A stretch of DNA of 11,822 nt from Nanobdellota archaeon (GTDB lineage: Archaea; Nanobdellota; Nanobdellia; Pacearchaeales; UBA12030): NCBI GenBank assembly GCA_018829485.1, contig JAHJTU010000092.1, positions 1 through 11,822 of the forward strand, in the 5' to 3' direction. A program made the position numbers and the translations under genes. The notes under the pieces were generated by a model. It had not been told where the DNA came from, ran no database searches, and saw only the letters and a program-made list of their open reading frames with translations. The first letter of the stretch is position 1. Each line of letters starts with the position of its first letter. This document shows, one piece after another, positions 6,622 through 11,822 of this stretch.

Positions 6622-6858
6622 TTAATCCTTTATTTTCAGAATTCTTTTCAAAGCTTGCTGGTCAAAACCAATAACAATAATACCATCTATGTCAATAACA
6701 GGAACACCCATTTGTCCACTTTTATTAAACATCTCTTGTCTTGCTGACATGTCATTTGCAACATTAACTTCCTTGAATTCTATTTTATGCTTTTTAAGAA
6801 AGTTCTTTGCAATAGTGCAATAAGGGCATGTGTCTGTTGAATAAACTTTGACTTTCAT
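6622..6858 (-). CDS. Glutaredoxin / NrdH-like redoxin
   Basis: A 78-aa dithiol redoxin. The active site is T10-C11-P-Y-C14, the glutaredoxin/NrdH form. G51-V-P53-V holds the cis-proline, and G64-F65 matches the C-terminal loop. The length is that of the smallest one-domain members (NrdH, about 75-80 aa). Members of this type can be reduced by thioredoxin reductase rather than glutathione, and a TrxB gene lies two genes upstream on the same strand, so TrxB-redoxin pairing is plausible. NrdH proteins supply electrons to ribonucleotide reductase, but none is visible here. The sequence lacks the F/W-S-x-F-x-P-D NrdH hallmark, so glutaredoxin-like is the safer name. Confidence 0.88.
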   Translation of the reverse strand: MKVKVYSTDTCPYCTIAKNFLKKHKIEFKEVNVANDMSARQEMFNKSGQMGVPVIDIDGIIVIGFDQQALKRILKIKD

Positions 6859-6879
6859 TATATTACATAGAAAAATAGT

Positions 6880-6888
6880 TTTTTAAAA
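6880..6888 (-). promoter_or_regulatory. TATA-like box of the glutaredoxin gene
   Basis: TTTTAAAAA on the minus strand is centred about 26 nt before the ATG at 6858 and touches the DUF1003 gene's stop codon (6891-6889). It suggests separate leaderless initiation despite the tight spacing. Confidence 0.4.
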
Positions 6889-7263
6889 TTATCGCAATTT
6901 TCTCTCAATTCTTTCTAGTTGTTTTTGAACTTGCTGTATTTCTCTTTCAGCTTTTCTATTCACATGATAATCATATTCCAGCCTGATTTTATTTTTCTGT
7001 TCTTCTCTATTTTGACTCATTAAAATTATTGGTGCTTGTATAGCTGCTAAACAAGATAATATAAGATTTAAAAGAATGAATGGATAAGGATCCCATTGAT
7101 TTCTCCACATATATACATTTATTGAAATCCATATAATCATAAAAATCAAGAAAGAAAAGATAAATAACCAGCTTCCTGCAAATCTTGTTAAGGAATCAGA
7201 TGCTCTTTCTCCGTAAGTTATCTCATGTCTTAAGATATGCTTTTGCTCCTCTTTTTTATCCAT
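6889..7263 (-). CDS. DUF1003 family membrane protein
   Basis: A small 124-aa membrane protein with the DUF1003 pattern: F28-A-G-S-W in the first helix, W58-D-P-Y-P-F-I-L-L-N-L between the helices, and S70-C-L-A-A-I-Q-A-P-I-I-L-M-S-Q-N at the end of helix 2. Helix 1 spans about 30-52 and helix 2 about 60-83. The N-terminus (1-27) is charged. Residues 86-124 form a charged helix with heptad-like spacing, probably a coiled coil. The function of DUF1003 is unknown to me beyond a conserved membrane protein found in bacteria and archaea. It lies between thioredoxin reductase and glutaredoxin genes, but its own TATA-like box means co-function is not implied. Confidence 0.85.
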   Translation of the reverse strand: MDKKEEQKHILRHEITYGERASDSLTRFAGSWLFIFSFLIFMIIWISINVYMWRNQWDPYPFILLNLILSCLAAIQAPIILMSQNREEQKNKIRLEYDYHVNRKAEREIQQVQKQLERIERKLR

Positions 7264-7282
7264 AATATAATAGAGATTTTTT

Positions 7283-7292
7283 ATTTTATAAA
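7283..7292 (-). promoter_or_regulatory. TATA-like box of the DUF1003 gene
   Basis: TTTATAAAAT on the minus strand is centred about 25 nt before the ATG at 7263. It is one of the closest matches to an archaeal TATA consensus in the window. Confidence 0.5.
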
Positions 7293-7297
7293 TTTTT

Positions 7298-8254
7298 TTA
7301 TGCTTGTTTTATGTATTTGTATGCCTGATAAACTGCTTGAACTCCTTCTCCTACTCCTGTTATTGCTTGCTTGAATTCTGTTTCAGTAACATCACCTGCT
7401 GCAAAAACTCCTTTAATATTTGTTTTACTGTTTTTATCTATTACTATTTCCCCTTTATCATTGATTTTAACACCTATACTATGTGCAAGTTCACTTAATG
7501 GAATATAGCCAATATCTATGAATAAAGCATCTAACTTAAATTCCTTGCTTCCTTTGTGGGGTTTATCAAAAATAACTTTCTCCATTTGTTTTTTACCTTT
7601 TATTTCTGTAATATTTGTGTTATTTATGATTTCAATTTTGTCCTGCTTGGCTTTTTCTTCTATTCTTTTTGTATTTACTGGTTCAGCTCTTATTTTTTCT
7701 TTTCTGTAAATTATGTAAACTCTCTTTGCAAATTCTGTAAGCATCAGAGCTTCTTTTGCAGCACTATCGCTCCCTCCAGCAACTCCAACTATTTTATCTT
7801 TATAGAAAGGACCATCACATAGAGCACAATAATGTACTCCTTTATTTTCAAATTCCTTTTCACCTGGAATATTTAGTTTTCTGTGCTTTGTTCCTGTGCA
7901 GAAAATAATTGTTTTTGTTGAAAATTTTTTTCCTTGTGTTATTGCTTTATATCCTTGATTGATTTTTTCTATTTTTGTAACTTTATCATTCAAGATGTGA
8001 ATATCATACTCTTTTGCATGCTCTTCTATTTTATCTACTAATTCTTTTCCTGGTATGCTAATAAAGCCAGGATAATTTTCAACTGGACTAGCAATAACAA
8101 TTGTTCCACCTGGCAAATCTCCAATGATAAGTGTTTTTAATCCAAGTCTTCCAGCATACATTGCAGTTGCCCAACCAACAATGCCTGTTCCAATTATTAT
8201 TGTATCATAAAGTATTTTCTCTTGTGGCTGATATTTGTCTTTTTGTTTTGTCAT
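7298..8254 (-). CDS. trxB: Thioredoxin reductase (TrxB-like)
   Basis: An FAD/NAD(P)H disulfide reductase of the low-molecular-weight TrxB family, which reduces thioredoxin or a glutaredoxin-like partner. Numbered from the ATG at 8254 (318 aa): FAD-binding G22-T-G-I-V-G27, V58-E-N-Y-P-G-F, the redox pair C143-A-L-C146-D-G, the second dinucleotide loop G160-G-S-D-S-A165, a basic R-x-x-x-x-R segment at 184-189 for NADPH phosphate, and G287-D-V near the FAD ribityl. The active site is CALC rather than the common CATC, and the FAD loop has I-V-G-W where P-A-G-L is usual; both seem tolerable. The frame extends to a TTG at 8269, but the TATA-like box 25 nt before 8254 and the ATG support the shorter start. 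The small redoxin at 6622-6858 and the Dsb-like protein are candidate partners. Confidence 0.92.
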   Translation of the reverse strand: MTKQKDKYQPQEKILYDTIIIGTGIVGWATAMYAGRLGLKTLIIGDLPGGTIVIASPVENYPGFISIPGKELVDKIEEHAKEYDIHILNDKVTKIEKINQGYKAITQGKKFSTKTIIFCTGTKHRKLNIPGEKEFENKGVHYCALCDGPFYKDKIVGVAGGSDSAAKEALMLTEFAKRVYIIYRKEKIRAEPVNTKRIEEKAKQDKIEIINNTNITEIKGKKQMEKVIFDKPHKGSKEFKLDALFIDIGYIPLSELAHSIGVKINDKGEIVIDKNSKTNIKGVFAAGDVTETEFKQAITGVGEGVQAVYQAYKYIKQA

Positions 8255-8275
8255 AATACTCTTTTGCAAGAATGA

Positions 8276-8283
8276 TTTTTATA
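8276..8283 (-). promoter_or_regulatory. TATA-like box deciding the trxB start
   Basis: TATAAAAA on the minus strand is centred 25-26 nt before the ATG at 8254. With leaderless spacing it places the transcript start at this ATG and excludes the in-frame TTG at 8269. Confidence 0.5.
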
Positions 8284-8297
8284 TCTTTCTTATGTTT

Positions 8298-8702
8298 TTA
8301 CAAATGTTCCCATGCTCTTCTAAATCTTATGAATTTGTCTAATCCAATTCTTCCACCGCCATTTAATGCAAGTAAAATCATAGCAGCAAGCAACCCCACA
8401 TCTTTTGCTATGAATGTCTGCAATTTAATCCAAAACATTATTATTACTATCAAAATCATAGCAGAAGCAACAATAGCAACTAATCTTGAAAATAATCCCA
8501 AAAGCAAGAATGAACCAACAAGTAATTCAGCTAATCCATAAAATATTGTGAAATAAATGGGATTTGTTATACCTAATGAAGATACTAATACTGCATTTGC
8601 TTGAAGATTTACTAGCTTGTCAATTCCAAAATACAAGAAAACAAATGCTAAACCCACCCTTAGTATTAAGGATGCAATATCTGATAAAGCCCCTTTTCTC
8701 AT
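8298..8702 (-). CDS. DoxX family membrane protein
   Basis: A 134-aa protein with four predicted helices (about 9-28, 45-70, 73-92, 96-114). It shows the DoxX pattern: L-R-V-G-L-A-F-V-F-L-Y-F-G-I-D-K-L in helix 1, G56-L-A-E-L-L-V-G-S-F-L-L-L-G-L-F-S-R in helix 2, and a Gly-rich loop, N-G-G-G-R, before a basic C-terminus. DoxX proteins are named after a subunit of an archaeal thiosulfate:quinone oxidoreductase, and in mycobacteria a DoxX protein works with superoxide dismutase in thiol-stress defence. Most family members have no assigned reaction. It lies 43 bases upstream of trxB, which fits a redox-stress link; that link is inference. Confidence 0.87.
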   Translation of the reverse strand: MRKGALSDIASLILRVGLAFVFLYFGIDKLVNLQANAVLVSSLGITNPIYFTIFYGLAELLVGSFLLLGLFSRLVAIVASAMILIVIIMFWIKLQTFIAKDVGLLAAMILLALNGGGRIGLDKFIRFRRAWEHL

Positions 8703-8721
8703 GCTTTCTTATAGTAATTTT

Positions 8722-8731
8722 AATTTAAAAA
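8722..8731 (-). promoter_or_regulatory. TATA-like box of the doxX-like gene
   Basis: TTTTTAAATT on the minus strand is centred about 25 nt before the ATG at 8702, matching leaderless spacing. It lies in the 101-base divergent region shared with the Dsb-like gene. Confidence 0.45.
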
Positions 8732-8760
8732 GTTTTCATTTGGTTTTTATTTTAGAAAGA

Positions 8761-8768
8761 TATATAAA
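8761..8768 (+). promoter_or_regulatory. TATA box of the Dsb-like gene
   Basis: TATATAAA preceded by purine-rich AGAAAGA forms a clear BRE/TATA pair. The predicted transcript start near 8790 falls after the ATG at 8783 and before the ATG at 8804. The 14-nt leader then contains AAGGGG 6 nt ahead of 8804, so both signals select the 8804 start. Confidence 0.55.
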
Positions 8769-8803
8769 GTATTTTGGATAAAATGAATAATAAGGGGTTA
8801 AAA

Positions 8804-9754
8804 ATGCCAGAAGAATCTATTAAAATTTCAAGAAGAGCCTTATTTTTTATAATGGCTTTTGTAATAGTATTAGCAGTTGGGTTTGCATTTGGATGGCTAA
8901 TAAGACCTTCTGTAACTGGTGCTGTTATTGCTGGAGATACTGCAGGACAAAATCTTGTTGATTTCTTGAATGAGAGAATTGGTGGAGGCATTAGTCTTGT
9001 AAATGTAGCAGAAGAAGGACCTTTATACAAAGTTACATTATTATATCAGGGACAAGAAACCTTTGCTTATACAACTAAAGATGGAGAGTACTTTATAATT
9101 GGCGCAGAGAAAATAGTATCTGGAACAGAGACAGAAACAAATGCAGGAACAAACACAAATGTGAATAAAGGAATTCCTAAATCAGACAAACCAAGTGTTG
9201 AATTATTTATATGGTCTTATTGTCCTTATGGTGTTCAAGCTCAAGGTCCTTTTGTAGAAGTAGCTAATTTACTTGGAAATACTGCAGACTTTAATGTAGT
9301 TCTTTATCATGATGGACATGGAGCATACGAAACTCAACAGAATAAGATTCAAGCATGCATACAAAAATTAGATAAAGAAAAATACTGGAGTTATGCAGAA
9401 AGATTTGTACAGGAAATTTATCCTAATTGTGGGGCTTCAAGAGATGCAGATTGTGATAAAACAGAATCAATTAAGAGTATGGACTCTTTGGGTATTGATT
9501 CAACTAAAATAATGTCTTGTGTTACATCAGAAGGAAGCACTTTATTAAATGAACAAATACAACAAGCTAGAGAATTAGGAGTAACTGGCTCACCAACACT
9601 TGCAATAAATGGTATGGTTGTGAATGTTGTAAGAAATGCAGATTCTTTCAAACAAGCTATTTGTTCTGCATACAATAATCCACCTGGAGATTGTGGCACT
9701 ACATTAGAAACAACTGCAAGCACAACAACTGCAACTGCTGCAGGAAACTGCTAA
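8804..9754 (+). CDS. Membrane-anchored DsbA/GILT-like thioredoxin-fold protein
   Basis: A 316-aa outward-facing thioredoxin-fold protein, numbered from the ATG at 8804. One transmembrane helix (about 12-33) is followed by T38-G-A-V-I42, a small alpha/beta domain (about 45-105), a Thr/Asn-rich linker (about 106-128) and the catalytic domain (130-300). The active-site position reads S-Y-C140-P-Y-G143, so the second cysteine of C-x-x-C is missing. The cis-proline is P264 in G-S-P-T. The order of elements, including Y-H-D-G-H-G, Q-A-C185-I, M-S-C239 and G-V-T-G-S-P-T, resembles the GILT/DsbA-like thioredoxins common in archaea. Extra cysteines at 209, 217, 287 and 297 probably form structural disulfides, and the protein ends in Cys. 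A TTG at 8774 and an ATG at 8783 extend the frame but fit the promoter less well. Substrate unknown; oxidase, isomerase or thiol-holding roles are possible. Confidence 0.8.
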   Translation: MPEESIKISRRALFFIMAFVIVLAVGFAFGWLIRPSVTGAVIAGDTAGQNLVDFLNERIGGGISLVNVAEEGPLYKVTLLYQGQETFAYTTKDGEYFIIGAEKIVSGTETETNAGTNTNVNKGIPKSDKPSVELFIWSYCPYGVQAQGPFVEVANLLGNTADFNVVLYHDGHGAYETQQNKIQACIQKLDKEKYWSYAERFVQEIYPNCGASRDADCDKTESIKSMDSLGIDSTKIMSCVTSEGSTLLNEQIQQARELGVTGSPTLAINGMVVNVVRNADSFKQAICSAYNNPPGDCGTTLETTASTTTATAAGNC

Positions 9755-9756
9755 TA

Positions 9757-9786
9757 AAATAAATTTATTTCTTTTTCTCTTTTTCC
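9757..9786 (+). terminator. Palindrome plus T-rich tract after the Dsb-like gene
   Basis: The 14-bp palindrome AAATAAATTTATTT (9757-9770) begins 3 bases after the stop codon and is followed by a tract of T with a few C to 9786. The T-rich tract alone would be enough for archaeal termination. Confidence 0.55.
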
Positions 9787-9791
9787 TTTAT

Positions 9792-9807
9792 TATTCTTTA
9801 AAGAATA
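9792..9807. promoter_or_regulatory. Perfect 16-bp palindrome upstream of the thyX-like gene
   Basis: TATTCTTTAAAGAATA is self-complementary over 16 bases. It lies after the Dsb-like terminator and about 20 bases before the likely TATA-like region of the thyX-like gene (TTTTTAAT, 9827-9834), so it could be an operator. An AT-rich chance palindrome or a part of the terminator is also possible. Confidence 0.3.
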
Positions 9808-9865
9808 TATTTCAGCACATATATGCTTTTTAATTGTTAATGTTTTTTGTTTGTGGTTAGGGAGA

Positions 9866-11503
9866 ATGGTTGAAATAGATTTTAATCCATATGGTTTTAG
9901 TAAGACAAAAAGAGAAACATCATTTGAAGCAGAGGAAATCTTATTTAAGTCATATAAGATGTATAAGCAGAAAGCAGTAAGAATTTCTGAAGGAAATTCT
10001 GAGTTTGTTGATAATCCTTCTCAAATAAGACTTATTGATTACATTGGGGGAGATGATACTATGCTTTTAGCTGCTACTGGTGGCTTTGGATTAGATATTA
10101 CTCAATTTAAATCACAAATAGATTTTTTTAGATTTTTAAGGCAAAATAAAATTCGTGAGCCATTTAAATTTACAGAATTGAAATTCCATATTGAATGTCC
10201 AATTAAACCAGCATTAATTATTGTTCCTTATTCAGAAGCTAATGTAAATGAATATTCTGGAAGATATTCTGTTATGTCTGATGTTTTTCATTTGCCTGAT
10301 ATTAAAGATAAGATGAAATTGAAAAAGATAGTTGATACATATGCTCTTGCTGCAAAATCTTATGAGGGATTCTTGGAAAAAGATTTTACAAAAGAACTTT
10401 CAAGAAATGTCTTAGGATTGGGTAATTTTACCCAGTTTTATTGGAAATTAAATCTTGAATCTTTATTTGATTTTATTTCAGAAAATGAATCTAAACATTT
10501 GGAAATGCAACCTTATGTTAATGCATTTAAGAAAATTGCTAAATGTGTTGCACCAATTGCTTATGTGTCTTTTGAAAGTGTTGATAATAATTCGGATTTT
10601 TCAGATTTAGAAGCAATATTAGATTTTTATAAAATTCAGAAAAGCAGAAAACCATTAGATAATCCACACGGAATAAGTGAAACAAAAAGATTATGTATTA
10701 AAAAAGCAGAAAATGAATTATTTAATCCAAAAAAATGTCTTGAACAAGGTTATTTGTCTTTGATTGATTACATGGGTGGTGATGAATCAATTGTTCAAGC
10801 TGCAAGGGTAAGTTATGGAAGAGGCACAAAAAAAGTTTCACAAGATAATGAGCTTATAAGATATTTGTATAGGCATGGGCATACTACTCCTTTTGAAATG
10901 ATTGAACTTTCATTTGAGGCTAAATTGCCTTTTTTTGTTGAAAGACAATGGGTGAGACATAGAACAGCAGATAAAACAGGAATTGCAGGATTATTTTTGC
11001 CTTGCAAAGATTTTTATTTTCCAGAAGAAAGCCAGATAAGAAAACAGTCAAAATCAAATAAGCAAGGAAGAGCAGAAGAAATGTGTGAAAATGATAAGCT
11101 CGAAATACTTGATACTTTTTATACTAATTATTTAGAACAATCAATGAAAGAGATTCTTGTAAAGGGTGTTGGACATTTCATGCATTGGACATGGAAATGT
11201 GATTTGAAAAATATTCTTAATTTCCTAAATTTAAGATTAGATGAACATGCACAACATGAGGTAAGGGAATATGCTAAAGAAATGGCTGGAATTGTAAAAG
11301 AAGTTTCTCCTTTTTCTTGGAAAGCATTTAATGATTATACTTTGCATAGTATTAACTTTTCAAAAGCAGAAACAGAAATACTTAATGAAATGTTATCTGG
11401 AAAAAGTTTCAATAAAGATATTATGGAAAAAGCAGGAATACATAATAAATTTGAGCAAGGTGAAGTTGAAAAAAAATTTGGAAATCTAAGATTCTGGGAA
11501 TAA
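9866..11503 (+). CDS. thyX: Tandem-fused, split-active-site ThyX-like thymidylate synthase
   Basis: ThyX makes dTMP from dUMP using FAD and methylene-tetrahydrofolate; normal chains are about 220-250 aa. This 545-aa protein (from ATG 9866) has two ThyX-like domains, residues 50-240 and 290-495. Compared with T. maritima ThyX as I recall it, half 1 keeps N128-E-Y-S-G-R-Y134 (E86/S88/R90) and R180 (R147), but its R-H-R is P-Y-S (121-123), Q75 is I118 and R174 is N207. Half 2 keeps H-G-H-T-T341-P-F-E344, R360-Q-W-V-R-H-R366, Q-S-x-x-N-x-Q-G-R (394-402) and R457 (R174), but E86, S88, R90 and R147 are G372, A374, L376 and I430. The halves are therefore complementary. An N-P-x-G-x-S-x-T-K-R motif precedes each half (7-16, 266-275). 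The TTG at 9851 extends the frame by 5 residues but is less likely. tmk follows after 26 bases. Confidence 0.88.
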   Translation: MVEIDFNPYGFSKTKRETSFEAEEILFKSYKMYKQKAVRISEGNSEFVDNPSQIRLIDYIGGDDTMLLAATGGFGLDITQFKSQIDFFRFLRQNKIREPFKFTELKFHIECPIKPALIIVPYSEANVNEYSGRYSVMSDVFHLPDIKDKMKLKKIVDTYALAAKSYEGFLEKDFTKELSRNVLGLGNFTQFYWKLNLESLFDFISENESKHLEMQPYVNAFKKIAKCVAPIAYVSFESVDNNSDFSDLEAILDFYKIQKSRKPLDNPHGISETKRLCIKKAENELFNPKKCLEQGYLSLIDYMGGDESIVQAARVSYGRGTKKVSQDNELIRYLYRHGHTTPFEMIELSFEAKLPFFVERQWVRHRTADKTGIAGLFLPCKDFYFPEESQIRKQSKSNKQGRAEEMCENDKLEILDTFYTNYLEQSMKEILVKGVGHFMHWTWKCDLKNILNFLNLRLDEHAQHEVREYAKEMAGIVKEVSPFSWKAFNDYTLHSINFSKAETEILNEMLSGKSFNKDIMEKAGIHNKFEQGEVEKKFGNLRFWE

Positions 11504-11522
11504 AATAAATTAAATAAAAAAA

Positions 11523-11527
11523 GAGGA
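11523..11527 (+). promoter_or_regulatory. Ribosome-binding site of tmk
   Basis: GAGGA a few bases before the ATG at 11530 resembles a Shine-Dalgarno site. Translation from a thyX-tmk transcript would use it, unlike the leaderless genes of the window. Confidence 0.45.
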
Positions 11528-11529
11528 AA

Positions 11530-11822
11530 ATGAAAGGCAAAATCATAACAATAGAAGGTGGAGATGGAACTGGCAAGCAAACACAAGCTGCTAAACTTGT
11601 TTCTAATTTGAGAGAAAAAGGTTATGATGTTGAGACATTAAGTTTTCCACAATATGATAAACCAACAGGCAAGATAATTAGAGCATATTTGAATGGAGAA
11701 TTTGGGAATTTAAATGAAATTAATGCTAAAACTGCATCTGCTCTTTATGCTTCTGATAGACTTTCAGCACAAGATAAAATGCAATCTTGGATTAATGATG
11801 GAAAGATAATTGTTCTTGATAG
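11530..11822 (+). CDS. tmk: Thymidylate kinase, 5' part (cut by window end)
   Basis: Phosphorylates dTMP to dTDP, the step after thymidylate synthase. The first 97 codons are present. The P-loop reads E9-G-G-D-G-T-G-K16-Q-T-Q, the thymidylate kinase form of the Walker A motif. F-P-Q-Y after strand 2 and T-G-K-I-I-R-A-Y-L match the dTMP-binding region, as does A-L-Y-A-S-D-R-L-S. The window ends at V-L-D-R, where the D-R-Y/H motif is expected. It starts 26 bases after the thyX-like stop with a GAGGA site before the ATG, so the two genes probably form one dTTP-synthesis operon. Nothing visible is abnormal; the C-terminal lid and length cannot be judged. Confidence 0.92.
   Translation, partial: MKGKIITIEGGDGTGKQTQAAKLVSNLREKGYDVETLSFPQYDKPTGKIIRAYLNGEFGNLNEINAKTASALYASDRLSAQDKMQSWINDGKIIVLD

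Noticed and set aside
8255..8269. TTG at 8269 as start of trxB
   Set aside because: The TATA-like box lies at leaderless distance from the ATG at 8254, and the extra residues match nothing in the family.
8774..8803. TTG at 8774 or ATG at 8783 as start of the Dsb-like gene
   Set aside because: The TATA box at 8761-8768 predicts a transcript starting near 8790, after both codons; AAGGGG 6 nt before 8804 supports the later ATG.
9418..9723. Minus-strand frame opposite the Dsb-like gene
   Set aside because: Shadow of a real gene on the other strand; no recognisable domain.
9851..9865. TTG at 9851 as start of the thyX-like gene
   Set aside because: The added five residues have no support. The ATG at 9866 gives a normal start, although its GGGAG is very close to the ATG.
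9866..11503. thyX-like gene as a decaying pseudogene
   Set aside because: The frame is open over 545 codons, substitutions are orderly between the halves, and a complete tmk follows in the same operon. Loss in one half is always matched by retention in the other at the motifs checked.

Overview
The window is about 30% GC and looks like chromosomal DNA of a DPANN-type archaeon (Woesearchaeota, Pacearchaeota or a relative). The evidence is indirect: several genes have a TATA-like box centred about 25 nt upstream of their ATG, as expected for leaderless archaeal transcripts; terminators look like poly-T tracts; membrane-anchored proteins carry a T-G-x-x-I motif beside a transmembrane helix, which I associate with this group; and the gene set is sparse and mixed. 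I see no rRNA, tRNA, CRISPR array or mobile element, and no gene-free stretch above 100 bases.

Region 1 (1-4106, minus strand) is a probable copper-handling cluster. In transcription order it holds a membrane-anchored winged-helix regulator with a two-cysteine outer loop, a three-helix membrane protein with an HMA-like domain and a Cys/Gly-rich tail, a membrane-anchored DUF2318 protein with paired cysteines, a Cu+ P1B-type ATPase (CopA), and the first codons of another gene. A perfect 18-bp palindrome, a good operator candidate, lies between the regulator and the membrane-protein gene.

Region 2 (4107-5785) holds a Cas4/AddB-like PD-(D/E)XK nuclease with four cluster-type cysteines. It shares one TATA-like element with the divergent regulator and overlaps, tail to tail by 30 bp, an unrecognised 208-aa gene.

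Region 3 (5854-8702, minus strand) is a series of closely spaced genes, most with their own TATA-like box: DoxX-family membrane protein, thioredoxin reductase, DUF1003 membrane protein, NrdH-like glutaredoxin, and a ThiF/MoeB-type E1 enzyme. An outward-facing DsbA/GILT-like thioredoxin-fold protein follows on the plus strand (8804-9754). DoxX, TrxB, redoxin and the Dsb-like protein suggest a thiol-redox neighbourhood.

Region 4 (9866-11822, plus strand) is a dTTP-synthesis pair: a thyX-like gene and the start of tmk. The ThyX protein is the most striking item. It is a fused tandem duplication in which each half has lost the active-site residues the other half keeps. The first half keeps the N-E-Y-S-x-R-Y segment and the R147-equivalent; the second keeps R-H-R, the T-x-P-F-E segment and the R174-equivalent. 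In known homotetrameric ThyX these two residue sets come from different chains at each dUMP site, so this looks like a one-gene pseudo-heterodimer with one composite site per chain.
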